Shown: piece by piece, positions 39,631-47,021 of the stretch
How positions within the stretch are numbered: the stretch's first letter is position 1
Layout: each line of letters starts with the position of its first letter
From: Granulosicoccaceae sp. 1_MG-2023
GTDB taxonomy: Bacteria > Pseudomonadota > Gammaproteobacteria > Granulosicoccales > Granulosicoccaceae
Direction: 5' to 3'
Length of the DNA stretch: 64,000 bases
Assembly (NCBI GenBank): GCA_030546905.1
Contig: JAUOPI010000009.1
Span: 1 to 64,000, forward strand
Notes under the pieces: model-generated
What the model was told of the DNA's origin: nothing
What the model saw: only the letters and a program-made list of their open reading frames with translations
The model's database searches: none
Program-made: the position numbers and the translations under genes

Positions 39631-40326
39631 ATGAACGAAACCACCCCGCAAAAACGCGGCCTTGGCTGCTTCGGCATCGCCGGCCTGATGCTGTTGACGA
39701 TCGTCCTGTCTGTGGGCGTGACATTCTGGCTGGTCAAAACCCAGCTGTTTCCCGCACCGTTTGAGCCGGTCGCGCTCGACCGGCAGGAACAACAAACCCT
39801 GCAGGACAAGCTCGACGCCATCGGTCTCGGCGAGATCGTCAGCGCCGCACCGAAGGCCAACGACCGCCTGACACAAACCCAACGTCAGGAATCTGCCGAA
39901 CTAACACCGGAGCCCTATACCGAAGACCCGGAGCGCCGCAATATCAGTCTGAGTGAGAAAGAACTGAATGCCCTGCTGGCCAACAATACCGATCTGGCGC
40001 AACGGCTGGTCATCGACCTGGCCGACAATATGGCCAGTGCCAAATTGCTGGTGCATCTTGATCCGGACTTTCCGTTTATCGGGGGCAAAACCCTCAAGGT
40101 CAGCGCCGGCACCGAAATCGCGTTCGAAGACGGCAAACCGGTCATCGTACTCAAGGGCGTCAGCGTCTGGGGCGTGCCGGTACCGAACGCCTGGCTGGGC
40201 GGGATGAAGAATGTCGACCTGGTCGAACAGTTCGGCGACGACGGCGGCTTCTGGCAGGGTTTTGCCGATGGCATCGCCGACATCCGTGTCAGCGAAGGCG
40301 AGCTGCATGTCCGTTTGCGTGAATAA
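39631..40326 (+). CDS. Membrane-anchored protein, unknown
   Basis: 231 residues. One N-terminal membrane anchor (about 13-36, FGIAGLMLLTIVLSVGVTFWLV) is followed by a periplasmic domain of about 190 residues containing RRNISLSEKELNALLANNTDLAQRLVIDL and a beta-rich segment, with no cysteines in the mature part. I recognise the style of an uncharacterised conserved family but cannot name it. Transcribed toward the MoxR/VWA pair with 101 bases between. Confidence 0.68.
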   Translation: MNETTPQKRGLGCFGIAGLMLLTIVLSVGVTFWLVKTQLFPAPFEPVALDRQEQQTLQDKLDAIGLGEIVSAAPKANDRLTQTQRQESAELTPEPYTEDPERRNISLSEKELNALLANNTDLAQRLVIDLADNMASAKLLVHLDPDFPFIGGKTLKVSAGTEIAFEDGKPVIVLKGVSVWGVPVPNAWLGGMKNVDLVEQFGDDGGFWQGFADGIADIRVSEGELHVRLRE

Positions 40327-40427
40327 GCGCGGCCGCCTTATAGTAGCCGCCAACGCACTCAGTACAAGGCTGCCGGACCCGGGCGGCCTGCGGCAGGCAC
40401 AACAGAAGAATAACAAGCGAGGGCTTT

Positions 40428-41282
40428 ATGAAATTTACCGGCACTGAGAATTACGTTGCGACCGACGATCTGAGTATGGCTGTCAACGCGGCCATCGCGC
40501 TGCAACGGCCCTTGCTGATCAAAGGCGAACCGGGCACAGGCAAAACGCTGCTGGCCGAGGAAGTCGCCGCCGCGCTGGGCAAGCCGCTGATTCAGTGGCA
40601 TATCAAATCCACCACCAAAGCCCAGCAAGGGCTCTACGAATACGACGCGGTGTCACGCCTGCGCGACTCACAGCTCGGCGACGACCGGGTGCACGACATC
40701 AGCAATTACATTGTCAAAGGCAAGCTCTGGGAAGCCTTTGACGCCGACGAACAGGCCGTGTTGCTGATCGACGAAATCGACAAAGCCGATATTGAATTCC
40801 CCAACGATCTGCTGCTGGAACTGGACCGCATGGAGTTCCACGTCTACGAGACGCAGCAAACAGTCCGCGCGCGCCAGCGGCCGATCGTCATCATCACCAG
40901 TAACAACGAAAAGGAATTACCCGACGCGTTTCTGCGCCGCTGTTTTTTCCACTACATCAACTTCCCAGACGCGCAGACCATGGAAGAGATTGTGCGCGTG
41001 CATTTCCCGGATATCGAAAAGAAACTGGTCGGAGAGGCGCTGGAAGTGTTTTTCGGCGTACGCCAGCTCAACGGCCTGAAGAAAAAGCCCTCGACCTCAG
41101 AGCTGATCGACTGGCTGAAACTGCTGATGGCCGACAATATTCCGGTCGAGACCCTGCGCGATCCGAACAGCGACAACGCTATCCCGCCGCTTTACGGGGC
41201 ACTGCTGAAAAACGAACAGGATGTACAACTGCTGGAACGGCTGGCCTTTATGAACCGCCGCCGGCGTCAGCCCGGAAACTAA
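40428..41282 (+). CDS. MoxR-family AAA+ ATPase
   Basis: 284 residues. Walker A is IKGEPGTGKTLLAEEVA and Walker B is VLLIDEIDKAD, with sensor 1 in IVIITSNNEKELPDAFLRRCFF, which also carries the arginine finger region. MoxR ATPases act with VWA proteins to insert cofactors or mature large complexes. The VWA partner follows 6 bases downstream, a CoxD/CoxE-like arrangement. The client protein is not evident from the window. Confidence 0.9.
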   Translation: MKFTGTENYVATDDLSMAVNAAIALQRPLLIKGEPGTGKTLLAEEVAAALGKPLIQWHIKSTTKAQQGLYEYDAVSRLRDSQLGDDRVHDISNYIVKGKLWEAFDADEQAVLLIDEIDKADIEFPNDLLLELDRMEFHVYETQQTVRARQRPIVIITSNNEKELPDAFLRRCFFHYINFPDAQTMEEIVRVHFPDIEKKLVGEALEVFFGVRQLNGLKKKPSTSELIDWLKLLMADNIPVETLRDPNSDNAIPPLYGALLKNEQDVQLLERLAFMNRRRRQPGN

Positions 41283-41288
41283 GCCGCC

Positions 41289-42467
41289 ATGCTTATCGGC
41301 TTGTTTCAGGAAGTACGCAAGGCCGGTATCCCGGCCTCCCTGCGCGAGCTGCTGGATCTGCATGCCGCGCTGGAGCAGCATCTGGCCTTTGCCGACATGG
41401 ACGATTTTTACTATCTGTCGCGGCTCTGCCTGGTCAAGGACGAAAAGTACTTCGACCGCTTTGATATGGCGTTTTCCGTGTATTTTCAGGGGCTGCAGGA
41501 TCTCAACGATGTGCTCGCCAAAGTCATCCCTGATGAATGGTTAAGACGGGAATTCGAGCGCCAGCTCAGCGAAGAAGAACGCCAGCGCATCGATTCCCTC
41601 GGCGGTCTGGACGAATTGCTCAAACAATTCAAAAAACGTCTCGAAGAACAGAACGAACGCCATCAGGGCGGCAATAAATGGATCGGCACCGGCGGCACCT
41701 CGCCCTTCGGCGCCTACGGCTATAACCCGGAAGGTATCCGCATCGGCCAGGACCGCAACCGCAACCGCCGTGCGATCAAAGTCTGGGACCGGCGCGAATT
41801 CCGCAACCTCGACGACTCGGTGGAACTGGGCACGCGCAATATCAAAGTCGCCCTCAAACGCCTGCGTGAATTTGCCCGCAGCGGCGCCGACGAAGAACTC
41901 GATCTGGATAACACCATCAGCGCCACCGCCCGCAACGCCGGCTTTCTCGACCTGAAAATGCGCCCGGAAAAACACAATGCGGTCAAAGTGCTGCTGCTGA
42001 TGGATATAGGCGGCTCCATGGACGACTATGTGCGCAGCTGCGAAGAACTCTTCTCAGCCGCGCGCAGCGAGTTCAAGCATCTGGAGTATTTCTACTTCCA
42101 CAATTTCATTTACGAAAACGTCTGGCGCGACAACCGCCGGCGCCGCACGGAAGTCACCCAGACCTTCGATCTGCTGCATAAATACGGCCGCGACTACAAA
42201 GTCATTTTTGTCGGTGATGCCACCATGTCGCCCTACGAAATCGCCTATCCCGGCGGCAGCGTCGAGCATATGAACGAAGAAGCCGGCTCGGTCTGGTTCG
42301 AACGTTTCAGCGACACCTTCGACAAACTGGTCTGGCTCAACCCGACCCCGCGCGAACAGTGGGAACACATCCAGTCAGTGGCCATGACCCGCGAACTGTG
42401 CGGCGACCGCATGCACCCCATGACCCTCGAAGGTCTGGAATCGGCCATGCGCTATCTGAGCAACTGA
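41289..42467 (+). CDS. VWA-domain protein, CoxE-like
   Basis: 392 residues. The N-terminal part is charged and helical. The C-terminal half is a von Willebrand A domain with the metal-binding start LLLMDIGGSMDDYVRSC (Asp-x-Gly-x-Ser instead of Asp-x-Ser-x-Ser) and IFVGDATMSPYEI further on. It follows MoxR by 6 bases and so is the expected partner in a chaperone or metal-insertion pair. The altered MIDAS residue is common in the CoxE branch. Confidence 0.87.
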   Translation: MLIGLFQEVRKAGIPASLRELLDLHAALEQHLAFADMDDFYYLSRLCLVKDEKYFDRFDMAFSVYFQGLQDLNDVLAKVIPDEWLRREFERQLSEEERQRIDSLGGLDELLKQFKKRLEEQNERHQGGNKWIGTGGTSPFGAYGYNPEGIRIGQDRNRNRRAIKVWDRREFRNLDDSVELGTRNIKVALKRLREFARSGADEELDLDNTISATARNAGFLDLKMRPEKHNAVKVLLLMDIGGSMDDYVRSCEELFSAARSEFKHLEYFYFHNFIYENVWRDNRRRRTEVTQTFDLLHKYGRDYKVIFVGDATMSPYEIAYPGGSVEHMNEEAGSVWFERFSDTFDKLVWLNPTPREQWEHIQSVAMTRELCGDRMHPMTLEGLESAMRYLSN

Positions 42468-42478
42468 GCCGACCGCGC

Positions 42479-42733
42479 CTACATCCCGCAACCGCCGGAC
42501 GGGCAACTGCCACCGGCACAAGGCGGCAAATCCGGATTCTTCAACGCCGACGCACTGACCAGCCCGCCGGACGAGCCGATCACCTTGCGCACCGGCGCAT
42601 CAGGCGGAAAACGCGCTGCATCAAAATCCCCCAGCTCGGCCAGCTCCGCCCAGCGCGACACCGTCAGCGCCATGGCGTGTTTCACCTCGAAGATCTCCTC
42701 AGAACCTTCACAACGATACTCATAGGTTGGCAT
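42479..42733 (-). CDS. FmdB-like protein with degenerate zinc ribbon
   Basis: 84 residues. The start MPTYEYRCEG is the hallmark of the FmdB regulatory zinc-ribbon family, but the normal two CxxC knuckles are not there. Cys8 is followed by EGSEE instead of a second Cys, and the central CPxCG is replaced by an Asp/Ala/Pro stretch. The C-terminal tail CAGGSCPSGGCGM is Cys/Gly-rich. ATG at 42733 is the family start; an upstream extension would read into the repeat array. Convergent with the VWA gene. Confidence 0.7.
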   Translation of the reverse strand: MPTYEYRCEGSEEIFEVKHAMALTVSRWAELAELGDFDAARFPPDAPVRKVIGSSGGLVSASALKNPDLPPCAGGSCPSGGCGM

Positions 42734-42769
42734 GGTGATGTCCTCATAAAATGGCAGCCCTGATTCTAC

Positions 42770-43008
42770 TGTAGGAGCCTGTACGCAGGCGACCCTCCCA
42801 GCCAAAGGCAACCCCCGCTGTCGCGGCTATAGCCGCTCCTACAACAACACCTGTAGGAGCCTGTACACAGGCGACCTCCCGCAGCATCCGCAACCACCGC
42901 CGTTCGCGGCTATAGCCGTTCCCACAACACCACCTGTAGGAGCCTGCATGCAGGCGACCTGCCGCAGCATACGCAACCTCCCCGGTCGCAGCGGCAGCCG
43001 CTCCTTCA
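42770..43008. repeat. Palindromic repeat array A (three units, inverted)
   Basis: Three units starting at 42770, 42852 and 42935. Each has TGTAGGAGCCTGxxxxCAGG and then, in inverted form, CGGCTATAGCCG...CTCCTACA. They run in the opposite orientation to arrays B and C. The last unit is decayed (GCGGCAGCCGCTCCTTCA, ending near 43008). The array fills the space between the divergent FmdB-like gene and the membrane-protein gene at 43103. BIME/REP-like. Confidence 0.85.
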
Positions 43009-43102
43009 AACGCCTCCAACCCGCAATGCAAGCCCACCTGCCGGCGCCGCTATTCTGGGTTAGAATTACCCATCAATTCAGTCCGCGAACAACAACACCA
43101 CT

Positions 43103-43666
43103 ATGATCCGATTCCTGCCCGGCCTTATCATCCTGCAACTGCTCGTCGCCCTGACGACCTGGGGAGCCATTCAGTCCGGTCAACTCATGGCGCTGACCGC
43201 CGTCGGCGTGCTGATTCTGGTCAGCAGCGTGTTCTTTGCCCTCTGGCTCAAATCTCAGGTGCAGCTGCACAGCAAGGACGAAATCGCCAAGCATCGCGAA
43301 AAATTCGCCCGCGAACGCGAAGAACTACGCGTCAAGGCCGAGCGCGAGAAGATGAAGGTCGTCAAGGACACACAGAAGCAGTTCACCAAAGAATCCAGCC
43401 GCGCGAATGCCAAAGCCAACTTCAAAGTCGGCGCCGCGGTGGCCGGTGCCATTGGTGTCGGCTCCGTGCTGGTAGTCAGCCAGATGGTCACACTCGGCCT
43501 GCTGACCCTGACAACCGCCGGCGGCGGTATCGCCGGTTATCTGGTCCGCGCGCGGCAGGACAAAAAACTGCTTGCCGGCCCGGGTGACGACGCCGACGGC
43601 AGCGGTAAAAAACTCAGCAAGCCGAAAGTCATTAACGCCCTGCCCGGCAGCAAAAAGAAAGCCTGA
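43103..43666 (+). CDS. Membrane protein with charged linker, unknown
   Basis: 187 residues. Two membrane segments near the N-terminus (about 4-22 and 27-50) are followed by a strongly charged helical stretch (KDEIAKHREKFAREREELRVKAEREK, about 58-90) likely to be coiled coil, then a Gly/Ala-rich hydrophobic pair (about 112-147, AAVAGAIGVGSVLVVSQMVTLGLLTLTTAGGGIAGYLV) and a basic tail ending KKKA. No family recognised. It is bracketed by repeat arrays: array A lies upstream, and array B starts 5 bases after its stop codon. Confidence 0.68.
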   Translation: MIRFLPGLIILQLLVALTTWGAIQSGQLMALTAVGVLILVSSVFFALWLKSQVQLHSKDEIAKHREKFAREREELRVKAEREKMKVVKDTQKQFTKESSRANAKANFKVGAAVAGAIGVGSVLVVSQMVTLGLLTLTTAGGGIAGYLVRARQDKKLLAGPGDDADGSGKKLSKPKVINALPGSKKKA

Positions 43667-43671
43667 TTGAT

Positions 43672-44403
43672 TGTAGGAGCGGCCATGGCCGCGACAGCGG
43701 TGCCTGCCGATACTCCTGACGGTCGCCTGCATGCAGGCTCCTACAACAACGACTTCGGTGATCTCTGTAGGAGCGGCTATAGCCGCGACAGCGGAACCTG
43801 CCGATACTCCCGACGGTCGCCTGCATGCAGGCTCCTACAACAACCGCTTCGGTGATATCTGTAGGAGCGGCCATGACCGCGACAGCGGTGCCTGCCGATA
43901 CTCCCGACAGTCGCCTGTATACAGGCTCCTACAACAACCGCTTCGGTGATATCTGTAGGAGCGGCCATGGCCGCGACAGCGGTGCCTGCCGATGCTCCCG
44001 ACGGTCGCCTGCATGCAGGCTCCTACAACAACCGCTTCGGTGATGTCTGTAGGAGCGGCTATAGCCGCGACAACGGTGCATGCCGATACTCCTGACGGTC
44101 GCCTGTATACAGGCTCCTACAACAACCGCTTCGGTGATATCTGTAGGAGCGGCTATAGCCGCGACAGCGGGGCCCGCCGACGCTCCCGACCGTCGCCTGT
44201 ATACAGGCTCCTACAACAACCGCATCGGTAATGTCTGTAGGAGCGGCTATAGCCGCGACAACGGTGCCTGCCGACGCTCCTGACGGTCGCCTGCATGCAG
44301 GCTCCTACAGCAACCGCATCGGTAATGTCTGTAGGAGCGGCTATAGCCGCGACAACGGTGCATACCGATGTTCCCGACGGTCGCCTGTATACAGGCTCCT
44401 ACA
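43672..44403. repeat. Palindromic repeat array B, eight units of exact 94-bp period
   Basis: Units start at 43672, 43766, 43860, 43954, 44048, 44142, 44236 and 44330, a constant 94-base step. Each holds a head palindrome (TGTAGGAGCGGCTATAGCCG-type), a 25-base middle, a tail palindrome (CCTGTATACAGG or CCTGCATGCAGG followed by CTCCTACA) and a linker AACAACCGCTTCGGTGATxTC. The last unit ends in the stop codon of the gene on the opposite strand. The pattern resembles BIMEs made of inverted REP pairs. Confidence 0.92.
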
Positions 44404-45250
44404 CGGCAATCTGCCGGAAAAGCACCACAAGCAACCAGAAAAACCCCAGCGGAAATACGATTGTCTGTAACACGTAGACCACAATCATATTCACCGCATT
44501 TTCACTGATCCTCCCGGCTGCGGCTTTGTAGCGTTCCAGCTTTGTTTCGAAATCGATCTGACTGAGTGCCGATTCGTAAAGCCGCCGTAGCCTGTCTGTC
44601 ATACCGGGATTTTCGCTGTCTTGTGCCGCCACCGGCATTTCCGCATTGACCGAACGGATTTCATCCGCAGCGGCTTCCAACTCTTGGGAAGCCTGTGTGT
44701 ATTGTGCGTCAAGAAAGGTGCGGTAACTCCATTCGCTCAGCAATGCGCTGAATGGCACCGCCAGACGCAACACCAAAAACAACACCAGTATCCGCCCGAC
44801 CCGGGACCGCTGCACCAATGGCGTACGCGCCGGCCACCACACCGAGGCGAGATACAAGCCCGTAGTCAATAGCAACAGCAGCGTGATACCCGCCCAGCTA
44901 CTGATGGCCAGCAGCACCTTCTGCGCCCCGAGCGAACTACTCGCAACCAGCATCACCCAGGAAAAACGCTCCACCAGATCATTGACCGGATCGAGGATCT
45001 CGCCGGGGGCAAAATTAATCCCCACCCCGGCCGGCTGCACCGCAAACTCGGTGCCCTGCGCTACCGAAATCACCCCGTTCAGCCCGCGTGCTACGGCGAA
45101 ACTCAGCATCGCACGTTTGAACGCATCATCAAGATAGGTCTCGCCGAGATTGTCCAGCGGGCGGAATACCACCAGTAGTGCTGCGATCAGCAGCAAGGCT
45201 GTTAACAGCCAACGGGACAGGTGCTCGGACCGGGATCGGGAATCAGTCAT
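44399..45250 (-). CDS. Membrane protein with periplasmic-type coiled domain, unknown
   Basis: 283 residues. A first membrane segment (about 14-28, LLTALLLIAALLVVF) is followed by a loop, two further segments (about 92-135) and a fourth near 155-170. A helical, charged stretch (TQASQELEAAADEIRSVNAEM...) follows, then a last segment at the C-terminus (about 257-277, IVVYVLQTIVFPLGFFWLLVVLF). No family recognised. Its stop codon TAG is part of the repeat core TGTAGGAGCC, so the array directly abuts, and defines, its 3' end. Confidence 0.68.
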   Translation of the reverse strand: MTDSRSRSEHLSRWLLTALLLIAALLVVFRPLDNLGETYLDDAFKRAMLSFAVARGLNGVISVAQGTEFAVQPAGVGINFAPGEILDPVNDLVERFSWVMLVASSSLGAQKVLLAISSWAGITLLLLLTTGLYLASVWWPARTPLVQRSRVGRILVLFLVLRLAVPFSALLSEWSYRTFLDAQYTQASQELEAAADEIRSVNAEMPVAAQDSENPGMTDRLRRLYESALSQIDFETKLERYKAAAGRISENAVNMIVVYVLQTIVFPLGFFWLLVVLFRQIAV

Positions 45251-45300
45251 AACGTAAACCAGAATGTCAGATCACAGGGAAGTCGGGGCGTGCAGCAAAT

Positions 45301-45716
45301 CTGTAGGAGCGGCTATAGCCGCGACCTGCGGTGCCCGGACGGGACGCCGGCGGTCGCCTGTATACAGGCTCCTACAGGGGGCATGGGCTTGACCTGCGGT
45401 GCCTGACGGGACGCCTGGCGGTCGCCTGTATACAGGCTCCTACAGGGGGCGTGGCCTCGTTCTGCGGTGCCTGACGGGAACGCCGGCAGTCGCCTGTGTA
45501 CAGGCTCCTACAGGGGGCATGGCCTTGACCTGCGGTGCCTGACGGGACGCCCGGCGGTCGCCGGTGTACAGGCTCCTACAGGACGTGGCCTCGTTCTGCG
45601 GTGCCTGACGGGACGCCGGCGGTCGCCTGTATACAGGCTCCTACAGGGGGCATGGGCTTGACCTGCGGTGCCTGACGGGACGCCGGCGGTCGCCTGTGTA
45701 CAGGCTCCTACAGGGG
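45301..45716. repeat. Palindromic repeat array C, six tail units of about 68 bp
   Basis: One full head (TGTAGGAGCGGCTATAGCCGCGAC, 45302-45325) is followed by six tail copies (TCGCCTGTATACAGGCTCCTACA or TGTGTACA forms) starting near 45354, 45422, 45490, 45558, 45623 and 45690. Spacings are 68, 68, 68, 65 and 67. Two kinds of linker alternate between tails (CATGGGCTTGACCTG and CGTGGCCTCGTTCTG). The last copy overlaps the moaC stop codon. Confidence 0.9.
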
Positions 45717-46187
45717 GGCTTTCCAGTCCCCGGATTTGCCGCCGGATTTCTCCAGCAAGCGGATTTGCCCCATCACCATGCCACGGTCGACCGCTTTACA
45801 CATATCGTAAATCGTCAGCAGCGCCACCTGCACAGCGGTCAGCGCTTCCATTTCAACCCCGGTCTGACCGCGGGTCTCGGTGCGCACGGTGCAGACAATG
45901 CAGTGACGGCTTTCATCCGGCTGCAGGTCGACTTCCACATGTGTGAGACCGATGGGATGACACAGGGGAATCAGATCCGCGGTGCGCTTGCTCGCCATAA
46001 TCCCGGCCAGACGTGCGATACCGAGTACATCGCCTTTCTTGTGAGTGCCGCTGACGATCATCTCAAAGGTGGCGGGCAGCACACGGATCTCTCCGCCGGC
46101 GAGCGCGACACGCTTGGTGATGTCCTTATCGCCGACATCGACCATATGGGCCTCTCCGCGGGCATTGAAGTGGGTCAGATCACTCAT
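45708..46187 (-). CDS. moaC: Cyclic pyranopterin monophosphate synthase, MoaC
   Basis: Works with MoaA to convert GTP to cyclic pyranopterin monophosphate, the first step of molybdenum cofactor synthesis. 159 residues from ATG at 46187. [79 protein letters not shown] and [12 protein letters not shown] are all conserved. The stop TAG is inside the repeat core of array C, so the last residues (KAPL) are shaped by the repeat insertion point. Divergent from moaD-moaE. Confidence 0.95.
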   Translation of the reverse strand: MSDLTHFNARGEAHMVDVGDKDITKRVALAGGEIRVLPATFEMIVSGTHKKGDVLGIARLAGIMASKRTADLIPLCHPIGLTHVEVDLQPDESRHCIVCTVRTETRGQTGVEMEALTAVQVALLTIYDMCKAVDRGMVMGQIRLLEKSGGKSGDWKAPL

Positions 46188-46308
46188 GGCGTTTTCCTTC
46201 AGCATCGGCGCTTGATAAAGCCCGACAGACTAATGCGCCGACCGCCCGGAGACAACCGTTTAAAGACGATCTCCGCCCAAGGTCGGATGCAGCGCCGCGC
46301 CGATCGCT

Positions 46309-46314
46309 TATAAT
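46309..46314 (+). promoter_or_regulatory. Consensus -10 element upstream of moaD
   Basis: TATAAT, 31 bases before the moaD start. No good -35 hexamer lies 17 bases further upstream (GATGCA), so an activator or an extended element may be needed. Confidence 0.4.
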
Positions 46315-46345
46315 CGGGGCTTCGCACATTGCTCACGGACGCATC

Positions 46346-46579
46346 ATGCCTGTTTCGGTCAAATTCTTCGCCGGTCTGCGCGAAAGCCTCTCGCTCAGTG
46401 ATCTGTCCCTGCCGGCCGATGAGCTGCATACGGTCGCTGATGTCTGGCACAAGGCCACCGACGGCCGCGAGCCGCCGGAAAACCTGCTGTGCGCGGTCAA
46501 CCACCAGCACAGTGCCCTGGACAGCACTGTCAGCGACGGCGACGAAGTGGGTTTCTTCCCGCCCGTCACGGGAGGCTGA
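46346..46579 (+). CDS. moaD: Molybdopterin synthase sulfur carrier MoaD
   Basis: 77-residue ubiquitin-fold sulfur carrier that delivers thiocarboxylate sulfur to precursor Z with MoaE. It begins MPVSVKFFAGLRE and ends in the required PPVTGG Gly-Gly terminus, which is adenylated and thiolated. moaE begins 4 bases after its stop, with a GGAGG inside the moaD 3' end. Confidence 0.93.
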   Translation: MPVSVKFFAGLRESLSLSDLSLPADELHTVADVWHKATDGREPPENLLCAVNHQHSALDSTVSDGDEVGFFPPVTGG

Positions 46580-46583
46580 GGCC

Positions 46584-47021
46584 ATGACCGTCGCGCTGAA
46601 AACCGCCCCCTACGACGCTTGGGATGAACTCAAGGCCTACGAACAGCAACGGCTCACGGCCGGACGCTACGGGGCCTGCTGCGCTTTTACCGGCACCATG
46701 CGTGATTTCAACGAAGGTGATGAGGTCAAGGCCATGAGTCTGGAGCACTACCCGGGCATGACTGAATGCCAGCTCGAGGCCATTGCCGATGAGGCCAGCG
46801 CCAGGTGGCCGCTGCTGGACACCCTGATCCTGCACCGCGTCGGCGATATCCAACCCGGCGAGACTATCGTGCTGACGGCCTGCTGGTCGGCCCACCGCGC
46901 CGCGTCTTTTGAGGCCTGCCGTTTTCTGATGGAAGCGCTTAAATCACGTGCGCCCTTCTGGAAAAAAGAAACCCTGCAGGACGATTCCACCCGCTGGGTG
47001 GAAAGCAATACCCCCGGCTAA
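46584..47021 (+). CDS. moaE: Molybdopterin synthase catalytic subunit MoaE
   Basis: 145 residues from ATG at 46584. Converts cyclic pyranopterin monophosphate to molybdopterin using MoaD sulfur. CCAFTGTMRDFNEGDEV, MSLEHYPGMTECQL, LHRVGDIQPGETIVLTACWSAHRAASFEACRFLMEALKSRAPFWKKE include the conserved Lys residues of the active site. The reading frame extends upstream over moaD in another frame, but only this start is conserved. Its last bases overlap the convergent LysR gene by 4 bases. Confidence 0.94.
   Translation: MTVALKTAPYDAWDELKAYEQQRLTAGRYGACCAFTGTMRDFNEGDEVKAMSLEHYPGMTECQLEAIADEASARWPLLDTLILHRVGDIQPGETIVLTACWSAHRAASFEACRFLMEALKSRAPFWKKETLQDDSTRWVESNTPG

Noticed and set aside
42734-42811. 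Upstream extension of the FmdB-like protein to 110 residues
   Set aside because: The added residues are encoded by the repeat element and are not family-like. MPTYEYRC is the standard N-terminus.
43672-44403. Possible CRISPR array because of regular spacing
   Set aside because: The spacers between palindromes are themselves near-identical, unit length is 94 bp, and no cas genes are nearby.
43667-45716. Several 60-90 residue reading frames inside the repeat arrays (with repeated QAPTTTASV and SVGAAIAAT segments)
   Set aside because: They arise because the 94-base and 68-base repeats lack stops in some frames. Both strands and several frames give equally long, repetitive products without ribosome sites.
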